From: Limnoperna fortunei
Lineage: Eukaryota; Mollusca; Bivalvia; Mytilida; Modiolidae
Direction: 5' to 3'
Assembly (NCBI GenBank): GCA_944474755.1
Contig: OX104123.1
Location: 21,967,083-22,031,082, forward strand
DNA length: 64,000 bases
This document shows positions 46,481 to 59,122 of the stretch, piece after piece (position 1 is the stretch's first letter; each line of letters opens with the position of its first letter). The translations under genes and the position numbers were made by a program. Below the pieces are notes generated by a model. The model saw only the letters and a program-made list of their open reading frames with translations. It was not told the DNA's origin and made no database searches.

Positions 46481-48760
46481 GTTGAAGTTCTATAGTTAGT
46501 TTTATAGTTCTATAGTTAGTGTTATAGTTCTATAGTTAGTGTTATAGTTCTATAGTTAGTGTTATAGTTCTATAGTTAGTGTTGGAGTTCTATAGTTAGT
46601 GCTATAGTTCTATAGTTAGTGTTATAGTTCTATAGTTAGTATTATAGTTCTATAGTTAGTGTTGGAGTTCTATAGTTAGTGTTATAGTTCTATAGTTAGT
46701 GTTATAGTTCTAGTGTTAGTGCTATAGTTCTATAGTTAGTGTTATAGTTCTATAGTTAGTGTTATAGTTCTATAGTTAGTGTTATAGTTCTATAGTTAGT
46801 GCTATAGTTCTATAGTTAGTGTTATAGTTCTATAGTTAGAGTTTTAGTTCTATAGTTAGTGTTATAGTTCTATAGTTAGTGTTATAGTTCTATAGTTAGT
46901 GTTTTAGTTCTATAGTTAGTGTTATAGTTCTATAGTTAGTGTTGGAGTTCTATAGTTAGTGCTATAGTTCTATAGTTAGTGTTATAGTTCTATAGTTAGT
47001 ATTATAGTTCTATAGTTAGTGTTGGAGTTCTATAGTTAGTGTTTTAGTTCTATAGTTAGTGTTATAGTTCTATAGTTAGTGTTATAGTTCTATAGTTAGT
47101 GCTATACTTCTATAGTTAGTGTTATAGTTCTATAGTTAGTATTATAGTTTTATAGTTAGTGTTGGAGTTCTATAGTTAGTGTTATAGTTCTATAGTTAGA
47201 GTTATAGTTCTATAGTTAGTGTTATAGTTCTATAAGTTAGTGTTATAGTTCTATAGTTAGTGTTATAGTTCTATAGTTAGTGTTTTAGTTCTATAGTTAG
47301 TGTTATAGTTCTATAGTTAGTGTTGTAGTTCTATAGTTAGTGTTATAGTTCTATAGTTAGTGTTATAGTTTTATAGTTAGTGTTATAGTTCTATAGTTAG
47401 TGTTATAGTTCTATAGTTAGTGTTATAGTTCTATAGTTAGTGTTGTAGTTCTATAGTTAGTGTTATTGTTCTATAGTTAATGTTGTAGTTCTATAGTTAG
47501 TGTTATAGTTCTATAGTTAGTGTTATAGTTCTATAGTTAGTGTTTTAGTTCTATAGTTAGTGTTATAGTTCTATAGTTAGTGTTGGAGTTCTATAGTTAG
47601 TGCTATAGTTCTATAGTTAGTGTTATAGTTCTATAGTTAGTATTATAGTTCTATAGTTAGTGTTGGAGTTCTATAGTTAGTGTTGAAGTTCTATAGTTAG
47701 TTTTATAGTTCTATAGTTAGTGTTATAGTTCTATAGTTAGTGTTATAGTTCTATAGTTAGTGTTATAGTTCTATAGTTAGTGTTGGAGTTCTATAGTTAG
47801 TGCTATAGTTCTATAGTTAGTGTTATAGTTCTATAGTTAGTATTATAGTTCTATAGTTAGTGTTGGAGTTCTATAGTTAGTGTTATAGTTCTATAGTTAG
47901 TGTTATAGTTCTAGTGTTAGTGCTATAGTTCTATAGTTAGTGTTATAGTTCTATAGTTAGTGTTATAGTTCTATAGTTAGTGTTATAGTTCTGTAGTTAG
48001 TGCTATAGTTCTATAGTTAGTGTTATAGTTCTATAGTTAGAGTTTTAGTTCTATAGTTAGTGTTATAGTTCTATAGTTAGTGTTATAGTTCTATAGTTAG
48101 TGTTTTAGTTCTATAGTTAGTGTTATAGTTCTATAGTTAGTGTTGGAGTTCTATAGTTAGTGCTATAGTTCTATAGTTAGTGTTATAGTTCTATAGTTAG
48201 TATTATAGTTCTATAGTTAGTGTTGGAGTTCTATAGTTAGTGTTTTAGTTCTATAGTTAGTGTTATAGTTCTATAGTTAGTGTTATAGTTCTATAGTTAG
48301 TGCTATAGTTCTATAGTTAGTGTTATAGTTCTATAGTTAGTATTATAGTTCTATAGTTAGTGTTGGAGTTCTATAGTTAGTGTTATAGTTCTATAGTTAG
48401 AGTTATAGTTCTATAGTTAGTGTTATAGTTCTATAAGTTAGTGTTATAGTTCTATAGTTAGTGTTATAGTTCTATAGTTAGTGTTTTAGTTCTATAGTTA
48501 GTGTTATTGTTCTATAGTTAGTGTTGTAGTTCTATAGTTAGTGTTATAGTTCTATAGTTAGTGTTATAGTTCTATAGTTAGTGTTATAGTTCTATAGTTA
48601 GTGTTATAGTTCTATAGTTAGTGTTATAGTTCTATAGTTAGTGTTGTAGTTCTATAGTTAGTGTTATTGTTGTATAGTTAATGTTGTAGTTCTATAGTTA
48701 GTGTTATAGTTCTATAGTTAGTGTTGTAGTTCTATAGTTAGTGTTATTGTTCTATAGTTA
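46481..48760 (+). repeat. 1,201-bp duplication near the right end of the 20-bp array
   Basis: Rare variants recur 1,201 bp apart: GTTGAAGTTC at 46481 and 47682, and TATAAGTTAG at 47231 and 48432. The variants between them also match in order. The two copies differ at scattered single bases. Confidence 0.8.
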
Positions 48761-48892
48761 ATGTTTTAGTTCTATAGTTAGTGTTATTGTTCTATAGTTA
48801 ATGTTGTAGTTCTATAGTTAGTGTTATTGTTCTATAGTTAGTGTTATAGATCTAAAATTAGTGTTTAAGTTCTATTGTTAGTGTTACAGTTC

Positions 48893-50361
48893 ATTGATTT
48901 TTTTCACATTATGATTTTTACTTACTTTTTCTTTGCAAACAACAAAACTGGTAACAATGAAGTTAATATACTACGCCTTATATATGGTAGACAAAACAGC
49001 GTAAAGAAAGCTTTTAATTATTAGATGACCCTTGTTTGATTTATAAAACTGCATTATGCAAATCTCTAATTGTGTTTCGTGAACTCAGACGAAATGTTTT
49101 TATTCAGAATTCAGCTATGTTAAAAACCCGGAGTCATGTATTGCCCTTAATGTATTGCCATAAATGTCACTGTTTTGGTCTGAGATCGCTTCTAATGCTG
49201 TATATTTCTTATTAATTTTATGAATAGAATATAAAGGTATTTTAGTGATGTTTTTATCCGTAATTTATTTGCACAGACGTTTGTGTGATAGAAAAAAAAA
49301 CTCGCGAGATTTGATTAAAGAAACACTAATATTTCGCGATCTTTCATTAGAGAAACCAATTTATCTCTCATACGACAAAAGGTTGTTTTGGCAGTGAAAA
49401 AAACCAAATCAATTACAACAGTTTACAAGACTGTAATATTTACAATGTCTTCTGTGTTAACACGAGACTTTATAAAGGCGACTAAAAGCTGTTTTAACAA
49501 CAAAATATAACACCAAAAAAAAAATAACGATTGATTGCCACAGTGTAATAGACTCATATTTACTTAGTTTTAACTTTCAACACGCTAATTGTATCATCTT
49601 CGTGCATAAAAGCCTGTCTATTTACTGGAATGACACCTCCATTGTTTTCTGTTACTATAATTTAACTATCAGTCATTCGCGTGTCTCTTGTGTAATATGA
49701 AAACAAGAATCCAGGCTGATTCCATACCAGTATAAATTACGGAGTATGTCTTATGAATTTATATGTTTAGCTGTGTAGGCGGTTTACTGTCAGCTGCAAA
49801 ATAAATAGTAAGACAGAAGTCTCGCGAGACATATTAATTCTTTGTTAATCTGTTTGTTCTGCAAGTTTATGGGTTCATTTTAGACAAACAATCGTACGAT
49901 TGTACATACTAAAAGCGCATGCATATCACCTAATGTGAATAATAGTTAGGGATATACTATTTTCTGGTCGGGTAGTTGACTGGCCTCAAGCGCGTCGAGT
50001 TCTTTCTTGCTGCAAGAGTAATAACGCCCTTTAAATTACAATCGAATCGTGTACAAAGGCACTTGTAGCAACGTCTAAAGAGGCAGCCGCTGTGATCATA
50101 TTCAAGTCGCCTATTAATCTATAAAAAGAACACATGAACATCTTAAACCTTCCTAGTGACAGAAACTGTTTCATAGTTTTAATTTTACATGATATTGGAG
50201 TGTGATTTCTCATTACAGAAACTTAAGACAAAGTTGTTTTGTTATTCCGATAAAAGTGATCACCTTAGTTGACAACTGTCGTTTTAACAAAACGTCAATT
50301 TATTATTTAAGAAATAAATATAATTATCCAAGCATGTTTACGTGCATTTTTGTAACTACAA
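48893..50361. other. Unique spacer between inverted satellite arrays
   Basis: About 1.47 kb of AT-rich non-repetitive sequence. It has two CGCG-type palindromes: a perfect GTCTCGCGAGAC at 49819-49830 and CTCGCGAGA at about 49302-49310. TATA-like TATAAAGG lies at 49471. Two short facing frames at 50031-50387 are not supported as genes. This is where the orientation of the satellite reverses. Confidence 0.6.
49820..49829. promoter_or_regulatory. TCTCGCGAGA palindrome
   Basis: A perfect 10-bp palindrome, extended to 12 bp (GTCTCGCGAGAC). The TCTCGCGAGA motif is known as a bidirectional promoter element in vertebrates; its role in molluscs is not established, so promoter activity is only a suggestion. 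Confidence 0.25.
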
Positions 50362-50740
50362 ATGTAGCACTAAATATAGAACTGTAGCACTAATTATAGA
50401 ACTGTAGCAGTAACTATAGAACTGTAACACTAACTATAGAACTGTAGCACTACTTACATTACTTAACACTTACTATACAACTGTAGCACTAATTATAGAA
50501 CTGTAGCACTAAATATAGAACTGTAGCACTAACCAGACAACTGTAGTACTAATTATAGAACTTAGCGCTAACTATAGGACTGTAGCACTAATTATAGAAT
50601 TTAGCGCTAACTATAGAACAGCGCTATTTATAGAACTGTAGTACCAACTATAGAACTGTAGCCTTAACTATAGTGATAAAGCACTATCTGTAGAAATGAA
50701 GCACTAATTATAGAACTGGAACACTAATAATAAAACTGTT
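50362..50740 (+). repeat. Degenerate 20-bp satellite relic, inverted, about 19 copies
   Basis: The consensus is ACTATAGAACTGTAGCACTA. It matches 18 of 20 bases of the reverse complement of the unit at 37202-48892, and 18 of 20 bases of one half of the 40-bp unit at 51101 onward. Copies are strongly diverged, with short and missing units. It is therefore the oldest-looking member and an intermediate between the two large arrays. Confidence 0.9.
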
Positions 50741-51100
50741 ATTATGTAAAAGTAACTTTGTTTACCTGTACTTGTTTAGCAGGTATGTTAAATAATGTTC
50801 TGTTGATATTTTACAGGTTTTACAATTTGGTTGGTAACTTGCAATCTATTTACATTTATTTGTTTTGTGGCCTTTGTGACACATGAAAATTGGAAATTCA
50901 AATCATTTCTATAGATCAGGCTGTATCACTGTTACAGCCCGGTCTGTATCAAACTTAGGACTGTAACAGTAGATTTGATACAGCACGTTTGCTGATACAG
51001 CCCTGTTGAGTCTTTTATTCTTAAGACCCTTAAGTCTTGCTTAAAATACAGACTGCAAATAATCCAATGGAATGGTTTGTTACATTATTGATATGAAATA
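50741..51100. other. Spacer before the 40-bp array
   Basis: About 360 bp of unique sequence that separates the relic from the 40-bp array. It contains the nested inverted repeats at 50919-51002. No gene was seen. Confidence 0.6.
50919..51002. repeat. Three interlocking 10-bp inverted repeats
   Basis: GGCTGTATCA (50919-50928) pairs with TGATACAGCC (50993-51002). ACTGTTACAG (50928-50937) pairs with CTGTAACAGT (50961-50970). CTGTATCAAA (50944-50953) pairs with TTTGATACAG (50974-50983). All are perfect. The last two cross each other, so a transcript could form alternative stems or a pseudoknot. Confidence 0.85.
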
Positions 51101-51153
51101 AGTATCGAAATATAGCACTTAGTATAGAACTCTACTACTGAGTATAGAAATAT

Positions 51154-53316
51154 AGCAATTAATATAGAACTGTACTACTAAGTATAGAAATATAGCACTT
51201 ACTATAGAACTCTACTACTAAGTATAGAAATATAGCACTTACTATAGAACTGTACTACTTAGTATAGAAATATAGCACTTACTATAGAACTGTACTACTA
51301 AGTATAGAAATATAGCACTTACTATAGAACTGTACTACTAAGTATAGAAATATAGCACTTACTATAGAACTGTACTACTAAGTATAGAAATATAGCACTT
51401 ACTATGGAACTGTACTTCTCAGAATAGAAAGATACCACTTACTATAGAACTGCACTTCTAAGTATAGAATATAACACTTACTATAGAACTGTACTACTAA
51501 GTATAAAAATATAGCACTTACTATAAAACTGTACTACTAAGTATAGAAATACAGCACTTACTATAGAAATGTACTACTAAGTATAGAAATATAACACTTA
51601 CTATAGAACTGTACTACTAAGTATAGAAATATAACACTTACTATAAAGCTGTACTACTAAGTATAGAAATATAGCACTTACTATAGAACTGTACTACTCA
51701 TTATTGAAATATAGCACTTACTATAGAACTATACTACTAAGTATAGAAATTTAACACTTACTATAGAACTGCACTTCTAAGTATAGAAATATAGCACTTA
51801 CTATAGAACTGTACTACTAAGTATAGAAATATAGCACTTACTATAAAACTGTACTACTAAGTATAGAAATACAGCACTTACTATAGAAATGTACTACTTA
51901 GTATGGAAATATAACACTTACTATAGAACTGTACTACTATGTATAGAAAGATACCTCTTACTATAGAACTGCACTTCTAAGTATAGAAATATAGCACTTA
52001 CTATAGTACTGTACTACTAAGTATAGAAATATAGCCCTTACTGTAGAACTGTACTACTAAGTATAGAAATATAGCACTTAATATAGAACTGTACTACTCA
52101 GTATAGAAATATAGCACTTACTATAGAACTGTACTACTAAGTATTGAAATATAGCACTTACTATAGAACTGTACTACTAAGTATAGAAATATAGCACTTA
52201 CTATAAAACTGTACTACTAAGTATAGAAATACAGCACTTACTATAGAACTGTACTACTAAGTATAGAAATATAGTACTTCCTATAAAACTGTACTACTAA
52301 GTATAGAAATACAGCACTTACTATAGAACTGTACTACTATGTATAGAAATATAGCACTTACTATAGAACTGTACTACTATGTATATAAAGATACCACTTA
52401 CCATAGAACTGTACTACTGAGTATAGAAATATAGCACTTACAATAGAAATGTACTACTAAGTATAGAAAAATAACACTTAGTATAGAACTGTACTACTAA
52501 GTACATAAATATAACACTTACTATAGAACTGTACTATTATGTATAGAAATATGGCACTTACTATAGAACTGTACTACTAAGTGTAGAAATATAGCACTTA
52601 CTATAGAACTCTACTACTCAGTATAGAAATATAGGACTTACTATAGAACTGTACTACTAAGTATAGAAATATATAACACTTACTATAGAACTGTACTACT
52701 CAGTATCGAAATATAGCACTTACTGTAGAACTGTACTACTAAGTATAGAAATATAGCACTTACTATAGAACTGTACTACTAAGTATAGAAATATAGCACT
52801 TACTATAGAACTGTACTACTAAGTATAGAAATATAGTACTTACTATAGAACTGTACTAGTAAGTATAGAAATATAGCACTTACTATAGAACTGTACTACT
52901 AAGTATAGAAATATAGCACTTACTGTAGAACTGTACTACTAACTATAGAAATATAGCACTTACTATAGAACTGTACGACTCAGTATAGAAATATAGCACT
53001 TACTATAGAACTGTACTACTCAGTATAGAAATATAGCACTTACTATAGAACTGTACTTCTAAGTATAGAAAGATTCGATTTACTATAAAAACTGTACTTC
53101 TAAGTATATAAATACAGCACTTACTATAGAACTGGACTACTAAGTATAGAAATATAACACTTACTATAGAACTGTACTACTCAGTATAGAAATATAACAC
53201 TTACTATAGAACTGTACTACTAAGTATAGAAATACAGCACTTACTATAGAACTGTACTACTCAGTAAAGAAATATAGCACTTACTATAGAACTGGACTAC
53301 TAAGTATAGAAATATA
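51154..53316 (+). repeat. Higher-order block, XY type (2,163 bp)
   Basis: Begins at the rare variant GCAATTAATATAGAACTG (51154). An ACTATGGAACTG variant follows 247 bp later. It matches the first part of the next block but lacks that block's last part. Confidence 0.75.
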
Positions 53317-56300
53317 GCAATTAATATAGAACTGTACTACTAAGTATAGAAATATAGCACTTACTATAGAACTCTACTACTAAGTATAGAAATATAGCAC
53401 TTACTATAGAACTGTACTACTTAGTATAGAAATATAGCACTTACTATAGAACTGTACTACTAAGTATAGAAATATAGCACTTACTATAGAACTGTACTAC
53501 TAAGTATAGAAATATAGCACTTACTATAGAACTGTACTACTAAGTATAGAAATATAGCACTTACTATGAAACTGTACTTCTCAGAATAGAAAGATACCAC
53601 TTACTATAGAACTGCACTTCTAAGTATAGAATATAACACTTACTATAGAACTGTACTACTAAGTATAAAAATATAGCACTTACTATAAAACTGTACTACT
53701 AAGTATAGAAATACAGCACTTACTATAGAAATGTACTACTAAGTATAGAAATATAACACTTACTATAGAACTGTACTACTAAGTATAGAAATATAACACT
53801 TACTATAAAGCTGTACTACTAAGTATAGAAATATAGCACTTACTATAGAACTGTACTACTCAGTATAGAAATATAGCACTTACTATAGAACTATACTACT
53901 AAGTATAGAAATTTAACACTTACTATAGAACTGCACTTCTAAGTATAGAAATATAGCACTTACTATAGAACTGTACTACTAAGTATAGAAATATAGCACT
54001 TACTATAAAACTGTACTACTAAGTATAGAAATACAGCACTTACTATAGAAATGTACTACTTAGTATGGAAATATAACACTTACTATAGAACTGTACTACT
54101 ATGTATAGAAAGATACCTCTTACTATAGAACTGCACTTCTAAGTATAGAAATATAGCACTTACTATAGTACTGTACTACTAAGTATAGAAATATAGCCTT
54201 TACTGTAGAACTGTACTACTAAGTATAGAAATATAGCACTTAATATAGAACTGTACTACTCAGTATAGAAATATAGCACTTACTATAGAACTGTACTACT
54301 AAGTATTGAAATATAGCACTTACTATAGAACTGTACTACTAAGTATAGAAATATAGCACTTACTATAAAACTGTACTACTAAGTATAGAAATACAGCACT
54401 TACTATAGAACTGTACTACTAAGTATAGAAATATAGTACTTCCTATAAAACTGTACTACTAAGTATAGAAATACAGCACTTACTATAGAACTGTACTACT
54501 ATGTATAGAAATATAGCACTTACTATAGAACTGTACTACTATGTATATAAAGATACCACTTACTATAGAACTGTACTACTGAGTATAGAAATATAGCACT
54601 TACAATAGAAATGTACTACTAAGTATAGAAAAATAACACTTAGTATAGAACTGTACTACTAAGTACATAAATATAACACTTACTATAGAACTGTACTACT
54701 ATGTATAGAAATATGGCACTTACTATAGAACTGTACTACTAAGTGTAGAAATATAGCACTTACTATAGAACTCTACTACTCAGAATAGAAATATAGGACT
54801 TACTATAGAACTGTACTACTAAGTATAGAAATATATAACACTTACTATAGAACTGTACTACTCAGTATCGAAATATAGCACTTACTGTAGAACTGTACTA
54901 CTAAGTATAGAAATATAGCACTTACTATAGAACTGTACTACTAAGTATAGAAATATAGCACTTACTATAGAACTGTACTACTAAGTATAGAAATATAGTA
55001 CTTACTATAGAACTGTACTAGTAAGTATAGAAATATAGCACTTACTATAGAACTGTACTACTAAGTATAGAAATATAGCACTTACTGTAGAACTGTGCTA
55101 CTAACTATAGAAATATAGCACTTACTATAGAACTGTACGACTCAGTATAGAAATATAGCACTTACTATAGAACTGGACTACTAAGTATAGAAATATAACA
55201 CTTACTATAGAACTGTACTACTCAGTATAGAAATATAACACTTACTATAGAACTGTACTACTAAGTATAGAAATACAGCACTTACTATAGAACTGTACTA
55301 CTCAGTAAAGAAATATAGCACTTACTATAGAACTGGACTACTAAGTATAGAAATATAACACTTACTATAGAACTGTACGACTCTGTATAGCAATATAACC
55401 ATTACTATAGAACGGTACTACTAAGTATAGAAATATAGCACTTACTATAGAACTGTACTACTAAGTATAGAAATATAGCACTTACTATAGAACTGTACTA
55501 CAAAGTATGGAAATATAGCACTTACTATAGAACTGTACTACTAAGTATAGAAATGTAACACTTACTATAGAACTGTACTACTAAGTATAGAAATATAGCA
55601 CTTACTATAAAACTGTACTACTAAGTATAGAAATATAGCACTTACTATAGAACTATACTACTAAGTATAGAAATTTAACACTTACTATAGAACTGTAATA
55701 CTATGTATAGAAAGATACCTCTTACTATAGAACTGCACTTCTAAGTATAGAAATATAGCACGTACTATAGAACTGTACTACTAAATGTAGAAATATAGTA
55801 CTTCCTATAAAACTGTACTACTAAGTATAGAAATACAGCACTTACTATAGAACTGTACTACTATGTATAGAAATATAGCACTTACTATAGAACTGTACTA
55901 CTAAGTATAGAAATATAGCACTTACTATAGAAATGTACTACTAAGTATCGAAATATAACACTTACTATAGAACTGTACTACTAAGTATATAAATATAACA
56001 CTTACTATAGAACTGTACAACTATGTATAGAAATATGGCACTTACTATAGAACTGTACTACTAAGTATAGAAATATAGCACTTACTATAGAACTCTACTA
56101 CTCAGTATAGAAATATAGCACTTACTATAGAACTGTACTACTAAGTATAGAAATATATAACACTTACTATAGAACTGTACTACTCAGTATAGAAATATAG
56201 CACTTACTATAGAACTGTACTACTAAGTATAGAAATATAGTACTTACTATAGAAGTGTACTACTAAGTATAGAAATATAGCACTTACTATAGAACTGTAC

Positions 56301-59122
56301 TACTAAGTATATAAATATAGCACTTACTATAGAACTGTACTACTAACTATAGAAATATACCACTTACTATAGAACTGTACGACTCAGTATAGAAATATAG
56401 CACTTACTATAGAACTGTACTACTCAGTATAGAAATATGGCACTTACTATAGAACTTTACTTCTAAGTATAGAAAGATTCCATTTACTATAAAAACTGTA
56501 CTTCTAAGTATATAAATACAGCACTTACTATAGAACTGGACTACTAAATATAGAAATATAACACTTACTATAGAACTGTACTACTCAGTATAGAAACATA
56601 ACACTTACTATAGAACTGTACTACTCAGTATAGAAATATAACACTTACTATAGAACTGTACTACTAAGTATAGAAATACAGCACTTACTATAGAACTGTA
56701 CTACTCAGTATAGAAATATAGCACTTACTATAGAACTGGACCACTAAGTATAGAAATATAACACTTACTATAGAACTGTACGACTCAGTATAGCAATATA
56801 ACCATTACTATAGAACTGTACTACTAAGTATAGAAATATAGCACTTACTATAGAACTGTACTACTCAGTATAGAAATATAGCACTTACTATAGAACTGGA
56901 CTACTAAGTATAGAAATATAGCAATTAATATAGAACTGTACTACTAAGTATAGAAATATAGCACTTACTATAGAACTCTACTACTAAGTATAGAAATATA
57001 GCACTTACTATAGAACTGTACTACTTAGTATAGAAATATAGCACTTACTATAGAACTGTACTACTAAGTATAGAAATATAGCACTTACTATAGAACTGTA
57101 CTACTAAGTATAGAAATATAGCACTTACTATAGAACTGTACTACTAAGTATAGAAATATAGCACTTACTATGGAACTGTACTTCTCAGAATAGAAAGATA
57201 CCACTTACTATAGAACTGCACTTCTAAGTATAGAATATAACACTTACTATAGAACTGTACTACTAAGTATAAAAATATAGCACTTACTATAAAACTGTAC
57301 TACTAAGTATAGAAATACAGCACTTACTATAGAAATGTACTACTAAGTATAGAAATATAACACTTACTATAGAACTGTACTACTAAGTATAGAAATATAA
57401 CACTTACTATAAAGCTGTACTACTAAGTATAGAAATATAGCACTTACTATAGAACTGTACTACTCAGTATAGAAATACAGCACTTACTATAGAACTGTAC
57501 TACTCAGTAAAGAAATATAGCACTTACTATAGAACTGGACTACTAAGTATAGAAATATAACACTTACTATAGAACTGTACGACTCACTATAGCAATATAA
57601 CCATTACTATAGAACGGTACTACTAAGTATAGAAATATAGCACTTACTATAGAACTGTACTACTAAGTATAGAAATATAGCACTTACTATAGAACTGTAC
57701 TACAAAGTATAGAAATATAGCACTTACTATAGAACTGTACTACTAAGTATAGAAATGTAACACTTACTATAGAACTGTACTACTAAGTATAGAAATATAG
57801 CACTTACTATAAAACTGTACTACTAAGTATAGAAATATAGCACTTACTATAGAACTATACTACTAAGTATAGAAATTTAACACTTACTATAGAACTGTAA
57901 TACTATGTATAGAAAGATACCTCATACTATAGAACTGCACTTCTAAGTATAGAAATATAGCACGTACTATAGAACTGTACTACTAAATGTAGAAATATAG
58001 TACTTCCTATAAAACTGTACTACTAAGTATAGAAATACAGCACTTACTATAGAACTGTACTACTATGTATAGAAATATAGCACTTACTATAGAACTGTAC
58101 TACTCAGTATAGAAATATAGCACTTACTATAGAACTGTACTACTAAGTATAGAAATATAACACTTACTATAGAACTGTACTACTAAGTATATAAATATAA
58201 CACTTACTATAGAACTGTACAACTATGTATAGAAATATGGCACTTACTATAGAACTGTACTACTAAGTATAGAAATATAGCACTTACTATAGAACTCTAC
58301 TACTCAGTATAGAAATATAGCACTTACTATAGAACTGTACTACTAAGTATAGAAATATATAACACTTACTATAGAACTGTACTACTCAGTATAGAAATAT
58401 AGCACTTACTATAGAACTGTACTACTAAGTATAGAAATATAGTACTTACTATAGAACTGTACTACTAAGTATAGAAATATAGCACTTACTATAGAACTGT
58501 ACTACTAAGTATATAAATATAGCACTTACTATAGAACTGTACTACTAACTATAGAAATATACCACTTACTATAGAACTGTACGACTCAGTATAGAAATAT
58601 AGCACTTACTATAGAACTGTACTACTCAGTATAGAAATATGGCACTTACTATAGAACTTTACTTCTAAGTATAGAAAGATTCCATTTACTATAAAAACTG
58701 TACTTCTAAGTATATAAATACAGCACTTACTATAGAACTGGACTACTAAATATAGAAATATAACACTTACTATAGAACTGTACTACTCAGTATAGAAACA
58801 TAACCCTTACTATAGAACTGTACTACTCAGTATAGAAATATAACACTTACTATAGAACTGTACTACTAAGTATAGAAATACAGCACTTACTATAGAACTG
58901 TACTACTCAGTATAGAAATATAGCACTTACTATAGAACTGGACCACTAAGTTTAGAAATATAACACTTACTATAGAACTGTACGACTCAGTATAGCAATA
59001 TAACCATTACTATAGAACTGTACTACTAAGTATAGAAATATAGCACTTACTATAGAACTGTACTACTCAGTATAGAAATATAGCACTTACTATAGAACTG
59101 GACTACTAAGTATAGAAATATA
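53317..59122 (+). repeat. Higher-order repeat copy 1 (5,806 bp)
   Basis: Made of a 3,604-bp block (53317-56920, XYZ) and a 2,202-bp block (56921-59122, XZ). Both open with GCAATTAATATAGAACTG. The short block skips the middle section: after TATAAAGCTGTACTACTAAG it jumps to the section with GTAAAGAAATATAGC and AACGGTACTACTAAG. Confidence 0.8.

Larger units (their letters stand above)
37202..48892 (+). repeat. 20-bp satellite array, about 585 copies
   Basis: This is a head-to-tail array with consensus TAGTTCTATAGTTAGTGTTA, exactly three units per 60 bases over most of its length. The edges (37202-37260 and about 48840-48892) are degenerate and the centre (about 39240-45000) is most uniform. The commonest variants change the last bases of the unit: TTATAG, TTTTAG, TTGGAG or TTGTAG, with AGAGTTA or AGTATTA also frequent. 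One-base-short units (GTGTGTAGTTC) occur at several places and shift the register. The plus strand is very poor in C (about one per unit) and rich in T and G. Every frame is closed by TAG, so it is non-coding. Longer internal duplications are listed separately. Function is unknown; heterochromatin or a structural role is possible. Confidence 0.97.

Noticed and set aside
37202..48892. CRISPR array or coding tandem repeat
   Set aside because: The repeats are contiguous 20-mers without spacers, in a eukaryotic context, and TAG stops close every frame.
37202..48892. Telomeric repeat
   Set aside because: The unit is 20 bp and does not contain TTAGGG-type repeats; AGTTAGTG is only superficially similar.
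50031..50387. Two short frames in the satellite spacer
   Set aside because: They overlap on opposite strands near the relic satellite, have no family match and are of a length expected by chance.
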